64,000 nucleotides of DNA, from the NCBI GenBank assembly GCA_964419145.1, contig CAYQOM010000001.1, positions 434,001-498,000 of the forward strand, written 5' to 3'. The notes under the pieces are model-generated. The model saw nothing but the letters and a program-made list of their open reading frames with translations, did no database searches and was not told the DNA's origin. The stretch comes from UBA2336 sp964419145 (lineage in GTDB: Bacteria; Bacteroidota; Bacteroidia; Cytophagales; Cyclobacteriaceae). Below are positions 1-8,998 of this stretch, piece after piece. Position 1 is the first letter of the stretch, and each line of letters starts with the position of its first letter. A program made the position numbers and the translations under genes.

Positions 1-3000
1 AACCGGTAGCAACGGTTTGTTGCGAGGCCGTTGATTGCTTTCGACCAAAAAGTTTGCTGGTTTGCACAGGCGCAACTTCTTCCAAGTGGAAGTCGGTCAT
101 CTTGATGGCAAACGTATCGTTCAAAAAGTTCACATACTGATACGTAGCGTATCCCGAAAATTCATTTCTGGAAATAACATCCACCACTCCCTCTGTGAGG
201 CGGTGGTAACCATTAAGTGTATCAATGACGATGGTGGTATTTTTAAGCGTACCTATTTTTGCGTTCTCTAAAATAAGCACTTCACCATTCTCGGGAGTAA
301 TTTTAGCATCGGCTACAATAATGTATGGAATACCGCTCACCTTAAGCTCTTGCGTTTTCAAATCATACTCCGCTTTCTCTGCATTGAAGTTCAGGGAATC
401 AAGTTCCTTTCGGGTGGTGTAGAAATACGAATCTTCCAAGGCAATGTTCTCGCCTTTGGTCATGATGATTTTCTGATTCGTTAAATCCCATCGCGCATTG
501 GGTATAGATGTTTTGAATTGTGCGTATGGAAAATCAATAGCTGCTTCCCCGGCAATCTCCGGGCTGATGTCCGCGTAATTCTGCGCCAGATTAAATTTCA
601 CCCGCACATCGGTACCATCAATAAGTGGCTTGTTCGGGTCGGCCGACTTGGCGCGGAAACGCGCATGGCGTGCTCCAAAATCTTTTCCATTAAAACTCAT
701 TTCACGCGAACGCAGCTCTGAACCACGCGTGTCCAATCGTCCGGCACCGGTTACGCCATTTTTCGAAACAATCAATTGACCGGTTAATTGTGCGGTGGAG
801 TCGTAAAGGTTAAATGGTGAGCGTGTGTTTCGAAAGCGCATCTGATCTTGCTTCGGCTTCCATAACAGCTGGTAGTCGGGTAAAGAGGCCTGCGGAAACG
901 TAACTGCTCCAAATTGCTTCTCCTCAATAAAGGCGCGCTCACCCCGCGTAACCACCGAGTCCGGATAAAATACAAAATCGTTTGAGCGAACTGTTGCCGC
1001 AAAGAAATTTATGGTACCCACCGACCGTATCCCTCGATTGTCAAGCCGGATGGCTCCGTTCAACTTTCCATCACCTTTATATAATTGATAGCCTCCTGTG
1101 GGAACCGTGTGTTCAAAACCCAACGATTTATCGGGCATGGTATGCAACTTTTCTTTAAAGCTTGGAAACATACCGCTTGACACAAATGTACCTTCAAAGT
1201 TGATAGAGGTTGGGTCAGCGTCATTCAAACTATCGAGTTTAAATGGAGGGATGGCAAAGAAAATTGATTGATCATAAACGCCATTTAATACTTCAGGCCT
1301 GTTGAAATAAATCACCCCACCGGTTGTTGCATCCAGTCGTGGATAATTCGGAACTCTTTTTCTTCCTGATTTATTGTCAGGTCTGTTGATAAATAGTGTT
1401 CCGGATGATTTTGACAAATCACCTAAACCGCCTTCCGCAGCAGCAAGTGAATCAGCTCCCACCATGGAGTTGTTGATTTTCTTGCGGATCATTTGACCCT
1501 GCGCATTGCGCTCCATCGCAAAGAAATTAATGGAATCAATGTGCGTCAGGTTAATGAAGAAACTATCGTACTTGAACGTGAAATCATGCCCGGTAATTTC
1601 GAAGTTACCCGCTGTGATGGTTCCGTTAAATTTGATGTCGCGGTTTTGAAGAATGGTGATTACACTGCTATCGGGCTTGATCACCACGTTTAGCGAATCG
1701 CTCACACTGAATTCTTCCACCCCACGCACTACCATGTTTCGGCCAGCAAAGTTGATGGTAGCATTTGAATAAACCGGTTTTTTAATGTCTAGCGTGGCAT
1801 ACGAACCTGTAACCGACTGCACCTTCAGGTTGTCATAATCGGCTTCGCCTTTTGCCGCCAGGTATTGTGTAATGGCTTTCTCTTTAACGATCACCAGATC
1901 GCCATTGGGCCAATACTCTACCAGTCCTTTTGAAGCAAGAAATTCAATGGCCTTTTGTACGGCCAGAATATCCAATCCATAGGTTTGGGCTATATCACCC
2001 GTGTGTGTTTCACGTGTGTTGTTCTCAATACAATACCGCGCTACAATACCCAACGGATGAAAGTTGAATCCAACACCCTTGGCCAGTTGAAAATCAACCG
2101 GACTATAAAAATCATAAGACTCAATAACCATAGGCGCCTGGCCGCTGCCGAGCTGCGCGTACACATCCAGGCTGTCAGCCTTCATATCCCAACGAATCAT
2201 GTTGGCGGAAAAATCCATTCCAAAAAAAGTTGCCGTGAATGGCGTATTGCGCATAGCCCCCTTTTCGCTCAACAACACCAGCCTTTCCCTGGCATAATCA
2301 TACCGCACTTGTAATGAGCGGTGGTGGATTGAATCATTTTCCTGAAAGATGGTAACTGTTGCACGATCAGAACTAATCAGGGAATCTTTGAACACAAATT
2401 CTTTTGAACGGGCACTGAACTTTTTGCTATCTAAGCTATCAAGTATGGTAACAGAGCCCAGGTCGCCTGCCACGTTGGTACTTTTTATGGTAGCCCCCTG
2501 AAGCGAGAAGCCACCTTGATACACCATATTCTCAGGACCAAGTCCGTTTATTTTCAAGTTGCCTTCATACGATGTAAACCTCGGATACGAAGAGGCAACC
2601 GAATCTTTTCGCTGCTGTGATTTAAACTCAAAGGTACCGGCAATTAGTCCGGGGGTTTTGCCTGTATAATTCAGCATGACCAGTGATGAGGTCAGCTCAG
2701 CTTTTTTTGTGTTGAAATTGTACTCCTTAAAATTGCAGTACACTTCCTCATCATTGAGGCCAGCTGGCGACCAGCCAAACCGCCCTCCTTCACCCACGAA
2801 AAGATTCTGCGTGAGCGCGAAAATTCCTTTGGTGTTTCGCAGCACTACTGAATCGTATGGGGTTACAAAATTCAGCGACACGCTGTTGAACCGGATAACC
2901 GGGCCCTCCACATAAGGTGGTGGATTTTGCGTCATCCAATACGGGGTGATTTCTGGCATGTTGGTACTGTCGGGTTCTTGCCAGTCGCTCCAGTCATCAT

Positions 3001-3541
3001 AATTCTCATTTACCGATGTTGTGTCAATCGGAGGAGGAATGTATTCCAGAAACTCAAATGTATAATCATCATCCCTGGCATAGAGGCGATTCGATTTATC
3101 GAAATGCAGCGCATGATGCTTAAAGAATGTATTGGCAGCTACCAAAAACGTGGATGTTTTATCGGATTTGTAGTTTTCCACTACCTTATCCACTACGTTC
3201 AGATAATTATTGAGCTGTTGCGGATCAATTCCCTCAACACTGATGGCATTTACCAAAGCGCCAAAATATTGTACAAAGTGCGGACGTAGTTTGTACCCCT
3301 TCTTCTTCATGGCATAAAACTGACGTTGAATACGCTGCTGCTGATCCAGTCCCAGGTTATTCCATGCCGTTGGCAAAGCGCCTCCAATAACCATGGCTTC
3401 GGTATTGCGTGTGTTTTCCAAGGCCAACCCAATGCTATCGGGGAAATTCAGCACAACCGTGGGGGTTTTGCTCACCTGAGCAAAGGCAAAAGCCGAAACC
3501 AGCATCAGGCTAAAAAACAGGTATGTAGATGTGCGCTTCAC
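1..3541 (-). CDS. Large exported protein of unknown function, C-terminus beyond window
   Basis: An open frame runs from a GTG at 3541 to the left edge with no stop, about 1,180 residues visible. An in-frame TAA lies three codons upstream of the GTG, so no longer start is possible. The N-terminus is a clear signal peptide (MKRTSTYLFFSLMLVSAFAFAQ without its last residue is the hydrophobic leader), so the protein is exported. The body is rich in beta-type, Asn/Asp/Ser-rich stretches with no enzyme motif that I recognise. Around residues 500-560 (about 1860-2040 in the DNA) there is a helical stretch, GDIAQTYGLDILAVQKAIEF followed by a hairpin-like segment, that resembles a winged helix. It is transcribed away from prmA, which lies about 100 bp upstream on the same strand. 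I do not recognise the family; large conserved secreted proteins of this kind occur in Cytophagales. Confidence 0.85.
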   Translation of the reverse strand, partial: MKRTSTYLFFSLMLVSAFAFAQVSKTPTVVLNFPDSIGLALENTRNTEAMVIGGALPTAWNNLGLDQQQRIQRQFYAMKKKGYKLRPHFVQYFGALVNAISVEGIDPQQLNNYLNVVDKVVENYKSDKTSTFLVAANTFFKHHALHFDKSNRLYARDDDYTFEFLEYIPPPIDTTSVNENYDDWSDWQEPDSTNMPEITPYWMTQNPPPYVEGPVIRFNSVSLNFVTPYDSVVLRNTKGIFALTQNLFVGEGGRFGWSPAGLNDEEVYCNFKEYNFNTKKAELTSSLVMLNYTGKTPGLIAGTFEFKSQQRKDSVASSYPRFTSYEGNLKINGLGPENMVYQGGFSLQGATIKSTNVAGDLGSVTILDSLDSKKFSARSKEFVFKDSLISSDRATVTIFQENDSIHHRSLQVRYDYARERLVLLSEKGAMRNTPFTATFFGMDFSANMIRWDMKADSLDVYAQLGSGQAPMVIESYDFYSPVDFQLAKGVGFNFHPLGIVARYCIENNTRETHTGDIAQTYGLDILAVQKAIEFLASKGLVEYWPNGDLVIVKEKAITQYLAAKGEADYDNLKVQSVTGSYATLDIKKPVYSNATINFAGRNMVVRGVEEFSVSDSLNVVIKPDSSVITILQNRDIKFNGTITAGNFEITGHDFTFKYDSFFINLTHIDSINFFAMERNAQGQMIRKKINNSMVGADSLAAAEGGLGDLSKSSGTLFINRPDNKSGRKRVPNYPRLDATTGGVIYFNRPEVLNGVYDQSIFFAIPPFKLDSLNDADPTSINFEGTFVSSGMFPSFKEKLHTMPDKSLGFEHTVPTGGYQLYKGDGKLNGAIRLDNRGIRSVGTINFFAATVRSNDFVFYPDSVVTRGERAFIEEKQFGAVTFPQASLPDYQLLWKPKQDQMRFRNTRSPFNLYDSTAQLTGQLIVSKNGVTGAGRLDTRGSELRSREMSFNGKDFGARHARFRAKSADPNKPLIDGTDVRVKFNLAQNYADISPEIAGEAAIDFPYAQFKTSIPNARWDLTNQKIIMTKGENIALEDSYFYTTRKELDSLNFNAEKAEYDLKTQELKVSGIPYIIVADAKITPENGEVLILENAKIGTLKNTTIVIDTLNGYHRLTEGVVDVISRNEFSGYATYQYVNFLNDTFAIKMTDFHLEEVAPVQTSKLFGRKQSTASQQTVATG

Positions 3542-3638
3542 GGAAACTTAAACCTTCGAAATTCGCAAATAATGCCGAATAAAGCTAAACGGCCGGTTTA
3601 TAAAGGATTAAACGTTGTACTACGGCTTTCTGTACAAT

Positions 3639-4475
3639 TCAGGCGTTGTTCTTTTGTAGCAGCAAACAGGCCCAGTCATCGCGGGTATCCGACCGCACCG
3701 GATGCAGGTCAAACTGCGCGGCCTTATCTGTTAAGTCGGCAATATCCGTTTCATAAAAGCCACTTAATAATAACTCACCCCCGGATTTCAAATGTGCCGC
3801 GTAATGGTGCATTTCATTTAGTAGAATATTCTTGTTGATGTTCGCCAGGATAATGTCGAAGGGCTCTGCAAAGGTAAGCGCATCAATTTTGCCCTGACGG
3901 ATGTGAATATTGGAGCACTTGTTTATTTCCGCATTTTCATTTCCGTTCTCTACACTCCAACTATCAATATCAAATGCCTCAACTTTTTTTGCTCCGCGTT
4001 TCGATGCCATAATGGCCAACACTGCCGTTCCTGTACCGGCATCCATGACCATTTTATTTTGGTGATCGAGTTGAAGTTGTGCCTTCAGCATCAGGTACGT
4101 GGTTTGATGGTGCCCGGTGCCAAACGACATTTTTGGTGTGATGATGAGTTCGATCGGGTATTTCTTTTCCAGATGATGAAATTCAGCGCGAACGATAAGA
4201 GCATCTTCCACTATAATGGGCTCATAGTTTTTCTCCCATTCTTCATTCCAGTTTTTCTTTTCCACCCGATCGATGTAAAAAACTACGGGCGTATGTGCCG
4301 TGTATCGATCTTTGATCTCCTGTAGTTTTTGTTTGTCGTACTGATTCTGTTCAGCAAAAGCTTCAAAACCGGTTTCCGTTTCCATAAAAGTATCAAAGCC
4401 AACTTCAGCTATTTCAGCCATGAGAATTTCCGCGAAGTCGGAGTTGCAGATTACCTGGAGGCGGGTGTAGTGCAT
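3639..4475 (-). CDS. prmA: Ribosomal protein L11 methyltransferase
   Basis: 278 residues, close to the usual PrmA length. PrmA uses S-adenosylmethionine to methylate ribosomal protein L11 in the cytoplasm. The SAM-binding Rossmann fold is visible: FGTGHHQTT just before motif I, VMDAGTGTAVLAIMASKRGA as motif I, EAFDIDSWSVENGNENAEIN as the acidic ribose-binding segment, and ILANINKNILL as the NxxN-type motif. The N-terminal ~120 residues form the substrate-recruiting domain typical of the family. The start codon ATG at 4475 gives the family-like N-terminus MHYTRLQVICN. It lies upstream of the large exported protein on the same strand. Confidence 0.95.
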   Translation of the reverse strand: MHYTRLQVICNSDFAEILMAEIAEVGFDTFMETETGFEAFAEQNQYDKQKLQEIKDRYTAHTPVVFYIDRVEKKNWNEEWEKNYEPIIVEDALIVRAEFHHLEKKYPIELIITPKMSFGTGHHQTTYLMLKAQLQLDHQNKMVMDAGTGTAVLAIMASKRGAKKVEAFDIDSWSVENGNENAEINKCSNIHIRQGKIDALTFAEPFDIILANINKNILLNEMHHYAAHLKSGGELLLSGFYETDIADLTDKAAQFDLHPVRSDTRDDWACLLLQKNNA

Positions 4476-4530
4476 AAATTTAATTTGAAGACGGTCTGAT
4501 TTGAAAATGGAATATTTAACTATACAAAAG

Positions 4531-4932
4531 TTAAAATTTCTCCAAAAACTCGTTGGGTGTAAGTATTGGAATATTTTCGAACGGGTTTAAAACCAGTAAA
4601 TCAGGATCACTTGAAACGATACAGCTAGCTTTGCCGGAAAGCGCTAGCTCCAGAAATCTGTTGTCACTAGGATCACGACAAATACTAACAGTATGGACCA
4701 CAGGTATTAGTGTTGATTCAGTCTTGTATCGGATTAAGAATCTCCTTCTGTCTACCTCCTTAATGTATTTATCAAATTTACTTCTTGAGATAACTTTTTC
4801 TAATTCAGTATAGGTGCTTTCTGAGACTATTGTCTTACCCATGCGTTGGGCTTTTTCCAATGCCCGATCTGTAAGCGATCCTTTAAATAAGGCTGCGCTA
4901 ATCAACACACTGGTGTCAAAGACAAAATTCAA
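4531..4932 (-). CDS. PIN-domain toxin (COG1569-like)
   Basis: 133 residues with a PIN fold: FDTSVLISAAL near the N-terminus carries the first acidic residue, SESTYTELEKVI the second, and SICRDPSDNRFLELA the third acidic cluster expected for a Mg-dependent RNase active site. The gene begins at the base directly after the stop of the 69-residue protein upstream, so the pair is translationally coupled and looks like a type II toxin-antitoxin module. Family knowledge says such PIN toxins cleave RNA when not bound by antitoxin. The exact RNA target cannot be read from sequence. Confidence 0.85.
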   Translation of the reverse strand: MNFVFDTSVLISAALFKGSLTDRALEKAQRMGKTIVSESTYTELEKVISRSKFDKYIKEVDRRRFLIRYKTESTLIPVVHTVSICRDPSDNRFLELALSGKASCIVSSDPDLLVLNPFENIPILTPNEFLEKF

Positions 4933-5142
4933 TTATTTTTCCTTTAACAGTTTTTCAAGCAGTTCTGGAGTTAACCCTTGTTCCTGAGCATATGCACTCA
5001 TGTCATCCATCACTTCACGAAGTGTCCTTTTGTCCTCCATGAGCAAACTGATCATTTGAGCCAACTCCTTCTTTTCCTTGTCAGTGAGCCTTGAAAAGCG
5101 AGCTGCAGCTTCATCAGATGTCTCCAACGTTATGGTTTTCAT
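4933..5142 (-). CDS. Antitoxin partner of PIN toxin
   Basis: 69 residues, strongly helical and charged: MKTITLETSDEAAARFSRLT at the start, then KEKKELAQMISLLMEDKRTL. It sits immediately upstream of the PIN toxin with no intergenic base, the standard antitoxin-first order. The C-terminal helix (TPELLEKLLKEK) is probably the toxin-binding part. No ribbon-helix-helix or AbrB motif is obvious, so DNA binding is uncertain. The assignment rests on size, charge and position. Confidence 0.75.
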   Translation of the reverse strand: MKTITLETSDEAAARFSRLTDKEKKELAQMISLLMEDKRTLREVMDDMSAYAQEQGLTPELLEKLLKEK

Positions 5143-5192
5143 ATGTCAAAGTTAACGAATTCTCCGTCTCAAAAATTCCTGAATACTCCTTT

Positions 5193-5954
5193 TCAAATTG
5201 ATTTAACAATCTCCACAAACTCCCGCGACTTCAGGGAAGCGCCTCCCACCAGTCCGCCATCTACATCCGCGCAAGCGAATAGTTCTTTTGCGTTGGCTGC
5301 GTTCACACTTCCGCCATATAAAATAGAAATAGAATCGGCTACGGCCTGACCATACTTGCTAGCCAGGTGTTTACGAATAACAGCATGCATGTCTTGCGCT
5401 TGTTGCGCGCTTGCTGTTTTTCCTGTACCAATGGCCCAAACCGGCTCATAGGCAATGACAACCTTCTTTACAGTATCAGCATCCAGATGAAACAAGCTTT
5501 CTTCTACTTGCTGTTTCACCAAGGCTTCATGTTCATTGCGTTCCCGCACCTCAAGGGGTTCGCCACAACAATAAATCGGAGTAAGGTTATGTTTCAGGGC
5601 AACATCAACTTTCTTCGCCAGCAGCGAACCCCCTTCACCAAAATATTGCCTGCGCTCACTGTGGCCCAGTATCACGTAAGGAATATGCATGGATGCCAAC
5701 ATGGGCGCGGAGACTTCACCCGTATACGCACCGGCTTCATGCTCACTGCAATTTTGTGCCCCCACTGCAATCCGGGTTTGATCACCCAGTAACTTTTTAA
5801 CTGACAACAGATATGGAAAGGGTGTACACAAAATCACTTTCGCATCGCCCCGCACTTCATCATTTACCATTCCCAATATTTCAGAAGTCAGCACATTGGC
5901 TTCCTCCAGCGTTTTGTTCATTTTCCAGTTACCGGCTACAATTTTTGCTCTCAT
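5193..5954 (-). CDS. tpiA: Triosephosphate isomerase
   Basis: 253 residues, full length. It interconverts dihydroxyacetone phosphate and glyceraldehyde 3-phosphate in glycolysis. All active-site segments are present: AGNWKMNKT (Asn9 and Lys11), VILGHSERR (the electrophilic His), AYEPVWAIGTGKTAS (the catalytic Glu and the start of flexible loop 6), and ILYGGSVNAANAKELFA plus GGLVGGASL for phosphate binding. The ATG at 5954 gives the expected N-terminus. Confidence 0.97.
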   Translation of the reverse strand: MRAKIVAGNWKMNKTLEEANVLTSEILGMVNDEVRGDAKVILCTPFPYLLSVKKLLGDQTRIAVGAQNCSEHEAGAYTGEVSAPMLASMHIPYVILGHSERRQYFGEGGSLLAKKVDVALKHNLTPIYCCGEPLEVRERNEHEALVKQQVEESLFHLDADTVKKVVIAYEPVWAIGTGKTASAQQAQDMHAVIRKHLASKYGQAVADSISILYGGSVNAANAKELFACADVDGGLVGGASLKSREFVEIVKSI

Positions 5955-6036
5955 TATTAATCAGTTTAAAAACAAAGATAACACAAAGGTGCAACCTGAG
6001 CCCTGCCACCGGAGTCTTAGTGCAAACAAAACCGTT

Positions 6037-6753
6037 GTGAAACTTCAACTCAACGCGAAAAACCTTTTCGCTTTTTTTCTATTTGCCATGCTGATGGGTG
6101 AAGCCCATGAAATTGCGCATTTCATAGTAGGCAAAATCATTTGCGGTTGCTGGCCCGAATACCGTGACTTTAATGCCTGGCGATTGTGTAAATCCTGCAG
6201 AGAAGCAACCGCTTATTGGTATTGGCCTACAGCTGCGGGACCAATTTTTTCGATGACCCTGGCGTGGATCGGGATGTTTCTGCTGCGAAGTGAAATAACA
6301 AAACTGCAATCATTCGGATTTGTATTGATATGGGCCAACGTACCCCAGGCCCGCATCATGACGGTGTTTATGGGTGGTGGAGATGAAACCGTAGTGTTCA
6401 GAAACATGACCTTGGGTACAGATGCAGAGCCCTACTTTCGTTGGATTGCCTATGGTGTGGTGCTGTTGATGGCCTTACCTCCTATTGTCGCTTCCTTTCG
6501 TGCGGTAAAAAATAAATTCGGGTGGCTATACAATGTCGGGTTTATGATTTTGCCGCTGCTGATTATCGGTAGTTACGGATTTGTTTTTCTGAACGGTTTG
6601 CTGGAGCGTGGATTTCTCGCGGATGTATGGATTATGGGTACACCTGTATTCATTACGTTACACACAACCGTGGTGCTCATCGTATTGCTGCTTTTTTTCT
6701 GGAAAGAACTATTCCGGTTTGTAAAAGAAAAAGTAATTCAGTTACAGCTATAA
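6037..6753 (+). CDS. Polytopic membrane protein with HExxH motif
   Basis: The frame is open further upstream into tpiA on the other strand, so I place the start at GTG 6037 (MKLQLNAKNLFAFF), giving 238 residues; ATG 6088 is an alternative. About six hydrophobic helices can be read, for example AFFLFAMLMGEAHEIAHFIV, FSMTLAWIGMFLL, WIAYGVVLLMALPPIVASF and FITLHTTVVLIVLLLFFW. The motif HEIAH at residues 24-28 lies in the first membrane helix, as in site-2 proteases (M50), but I do not see the second M50 motif (NxxPxxxxDG). Four cysteines near residues 34-54 (ICGC, CKSC) could bind metal or form disulfides. Protease activity is therefore only a possibility. It is divergent from tpiA and convergent with gldB, ending 2 bp from its stop. 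Confidence 0.7.
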   Translation: MKLQLNAKNLFAFFLFAMLMGEAHEIAHFIVGKIICGCWPEYRDFNAWRLCKSCREATAYWYWPTAAGPIFSMTLAWIGMFLLRSEITKLQSFGFVLIWANVPQARIMTVFMGGGDETVVFRNMTLGTDAEPYFRWIAYGVVLLMALPPIVASFRAVKNKFGWLYNVGFMILPLLIIGSYGFVFLNGLLERGFLADVWIMGTPVFITLHTTVVLIVLLLFFWKELFRFVKEKVIQLQL

Positions 6754-6755
6754 GC

Positions 6756-7775
6756 TTACGCTGATTTCCGCTCCGGCTTGTATTTAGATTCCTTAAACAA
6801 CTTATCGGCATCCAGCATCTGCATCAATTCCGGCAGTGTAGTTTCCGGATGTGCCTTCATGTAGCTTTTCACAATTTCCCAGCCAACCCACTGCCCGATT
6901 CTTCCCGGACACTTCTCCCCTACTTCAATGGTTACCGGACGTTCACCTAAGAACTTTTGCTTAGTCATGTGGCTTGTTGAATAGAGTATCTGGTCTTCTA
7001 CAAACCTGTACCAAATTAAATCCTGGTTTGATTTCGCGCCTTTTATTTCTTCATCGGTATACCAGATAAAAATACTGTCGGGCACACAGGGCAACATGTG
7101 TTTGGCAAAGTAGTACGACTTGCCAAAGGCTACCATATCCGCCAAGGTAGTTTGATCTTCCGGATTGCTGTAGTTGAACCGGTTCATGCCGTACAACAAC
7201 ATCACCGATGGCACAATATTGTCTTTGGTGTATTGGCGCAACAAATACTCGTACATATTTGGGCGATACTTTGCCCCAGGGCCAATAAAATAATCGAGGC
7301 TTACCACAATAAGTGAATCGGACATCAGCATATCATTATCCAAACCGGTTACCAGCGTAATAATTTTTGGTGGAACAAAATCCGGATAATAGTACTTCAG
7401 GTTGCTGAATGCCTCTTCGAACTGTTGCTTCAAATTTTGCTCATCACCAAACACACGCTTTACATCCGCACGAAGCGTATCCATATAATTGTTGGTGAAT
7501 CGTTTGTATAAATCCTCTACAAACGCTGCATCATTCGGATACATGGACCTGCGCAAAAAATTATCGCGGATAATCGGGTAACGCCCGAGGAAAGCAACAA
7601 CTTCTTCTTTAGTCTCAAGCTGTACCACTGAATCAGAAAGCTGCAGATAATCAACCGAAACTTTCTCGCTTATTGGAGGAATAAATACGCAGGCTTCTTC
7701 CTTATCGCTTCCGCAATTGCTTAACAAGGCTATGAAACCAATTACAATAGCTGTTATCTTAAAATATCTTTTCAT
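6756..7775 (-). CDS. gldB: Gliding motility lipoprotein GldB
   Basis: Starting at the ATG at 7775, the protein is 339 residues and begins MKRYFKITAIVIGFIALLSNC, a lipoprotein signal with Cys at the cleavage site. GldB-type segments are clear: VVSLDYFIGPGAKYRP in the middle, LADMVAFGKSYYFAKHMLP, a WYRFVEDQILYST segment, and PGRIGQWVGWEIVKSYM near the end. GldB is an outer-envelope lipoprotein needed for gliding and type IX secretion in flavobacteria; its biochemical role is not settled. Only gldB of the gld set is in the window. An in-frame upstream ATG at 7793 would overlap the preceding gene by 4 bp; I prefer 7775 because it starts the lipoprotein signal. Confidence 0.93.
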   Translation of the reverse strand: MKRYFKITAIVIGFIALLSNCGSDKEEACVFIPPISEKVSVDYLQLSDSVVQLETKEEVVAFLGRYPIIRDNFLRRSMYPNDAAFVEDLYKRFTNNYMDTLRADVKRVFGDEQNLKQQFEEAFSNLKYYYPDFVPPKIITLVTGLDNDMLMSDSLIVVSLDYFIGPGAKYRPNMYEYLLRQYTKDNIVPSVMLLYGMNRFNYSNPEDQTTLADMVAFGKSYYFAKHMLPCVPDSIFIWYTDEEIKGAKSNQDLIWYRFVEDQILYSTSHMTKQKFLGERPVTIEVGEKCPGRIGQWVGWEIVKSYMKAHPETTLPELMQMLDADKLFKESKYKPERKSA

Positions 7776-7789
7776 CAGTTCCTGATTTA

Positions 7790-8278
7790 TCAATCAAACG
7801 TTAAACTACCCGATGGATTGTTTCGCATCAACCGCATGCTTCTGATTTTTTCGCGTACGGTTACGTGTATAATGTTCGATTGGTCATCGTACATTTCCAG
7901 TAAAACCTGATTTTGAATGGTAATCGATTTCCATTTTTTCACCGGCTGAATTTGAATAAAAAAAACATGAGCGTCACCATCCTGTTCGTGACCAAGGTAC
8001 TTCAGGGTTTGTGCTTTGCCATCTAACAAAATGTTCATCTGCTTCATCAAATAGGGCTTCACCAATCCATCCAGGGTTGCCGCTGGCAATTTTAAAAGTT
8101 CCAGTTCCGGGTTGTTTTGTTGTTCGCGTATGGCCAACTCAAGATCATCCGTAAAAATCCGGGTGATGATCTCCAGTTCCTTTTCGCGCTCATCGTATTC
8201 AATTTCCGTTACGGAAATATGAATCGGGTGAACCCAAAGGCCAAGTACATATATAAACGTGTATAACAAACCGCTCAT
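7790..8278 (-). CDS. DUF6702 family protein
   Basis: From the ATG at 8278 the product is 162 residues, beginning MSGLLYTFIYVLGLWVHPIH, a short hydrophobic leader ahead of the family hallmark HPIHISVTEIEYDEREKELE. The remainder is a beta-rich domain with KWKSITIQNQVLLEMYDDQ near the end. DUF6702 proteins are exported Bacteroidota proteins of unknown function, often beside a HupE/UreJ membrane protein and an M1 peptidase, exactly the neighbours found here on the opposite strand. A longer in-frame start at 8314 adds a sequence that does not improve the leader. Transcribed just ahead of gldB. Confidence 0.85.
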   Translation of the reverse strand: MSGLLYTFIYVLGLWVHPIHISVTEIEYDEREKELEIITRIFTDDLELAIREQQNNPELELLKLPAATLDGLVKPYLMKQMNILLDGKAQTLKYLGHEQDGDAHVFFIQIQPVKKWKSITIQNQVLLEMYDDQSNIIHVTVREKIRSMRLMRNNPSGSLTFD

Positions 8279-8385
8279 CGGATGCCAAAAATAACAAAAA
8301 CCAAACCACAGCACCCTCCGCTCATCCTCAACCCGGCAGGTTTCTTTAAAAAGAAAATGTATACTTGCACCGCATTTTTCTGACT

Positions 8386-8970
8386 ATGAGTGAGTTTCAA
8401 TTGTATTTCGGATTAGGCAAGGATCACATTCTGGATTATGCCAATGGGTATGACCACATCCTGTTCGTGGTGGCACTCTGTGCCATCTATTTGATGCGCG
8501 ACTGGAAGAAAATTCTGATCCTGGTAACGGCTTTTACCATCGGGCATTCTATTACCCTGGCTCTTGCCACCCTGAAAATTATTGTGGTGAATGCCGAACT
8601 CATTGAGTTTCTGATTCCACTCACAATTTTTATAACTGCTGTGTCAAACATCTTCCGCAGAACGGAAGTATCCGATCGGACAACCTATGTTAACTATGGC
8701 TTTGCCCTTTTCTTCGGGTTGATTCACGGCATGGGCTTTTCGAACTACCTGCAAGCCATTTTAGGAAAGAACAGCAATATTGTATCCCCGCTTTTTGCCT
8801 TTAATGTAGGCCTTGAGGTGGGTCAGATAATTATCGTTTCCATTTTTATGATAGTCAGCTTTATATTAGTTGACCTGTTTACACTGAACCGAAGAGATTG
8901 GAAGCTCGTCATCTCATCGGCCATTGCCGGAATTGCGTTGATCTTAATGATGGAAAAAAATCCCTGGTAA
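8386..8970 (+). CDS. HupE/UreJ family membrane protein
   Basis: 195 residues from the ATG at 8386 (MSEFQLYFGLGKDHILDYAN). The conserved GYDHILFVVALCAIYLMRDW, the TAFTIGHSITLALATL helix and GLIHGMGFSNYLQAIL carry the His residues typical of HupE/UreJ, a family linked to nickel or cobalt uptake in other bacteria. There are about six membrane helices. No urease or hydrogenase gene is in the window, so metal transport is only a family-based suggestion. It is followed 28 bp later by the M1 peptidase on the same strand, a common Bacteroidota pairing. Confidence 0.88.
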   Translation: MSEFQLYFGLGKDHILDYANGYDHILFVVALCAIYLMRDWKKILILVTAFTIGHSITLALATLKIIVVNAELIEFLIPLTIFITAVSNIFRRTEVSDRTTYVNYGFALFFGLIHGMGFSNYLQAILGKNSNIVSPLFAFNVGLEVGQIIIVSIFMIVSFILVDLFTLNRRDWKLVISSAIAGIALILMMEKNPW

Positions 8971-8998
8971 AAAATTTTACGACTATACTTTAACTACT

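Noticed and set aside
3326..3838. 170-residue plus-strand ORF
   Set aside because: Overlaps the starts and ends of two well-supported minus-strand genes and has no protein-like motif.
5896..6036. N-terminal extension of the HEIAH membrane protein from ATG 5896
   Set aside because: It would lie inside the tpiA gene on the other strand and adds a sequence that does not fit the membrane protein's N-terminus; GTG 6037 is more plausible.
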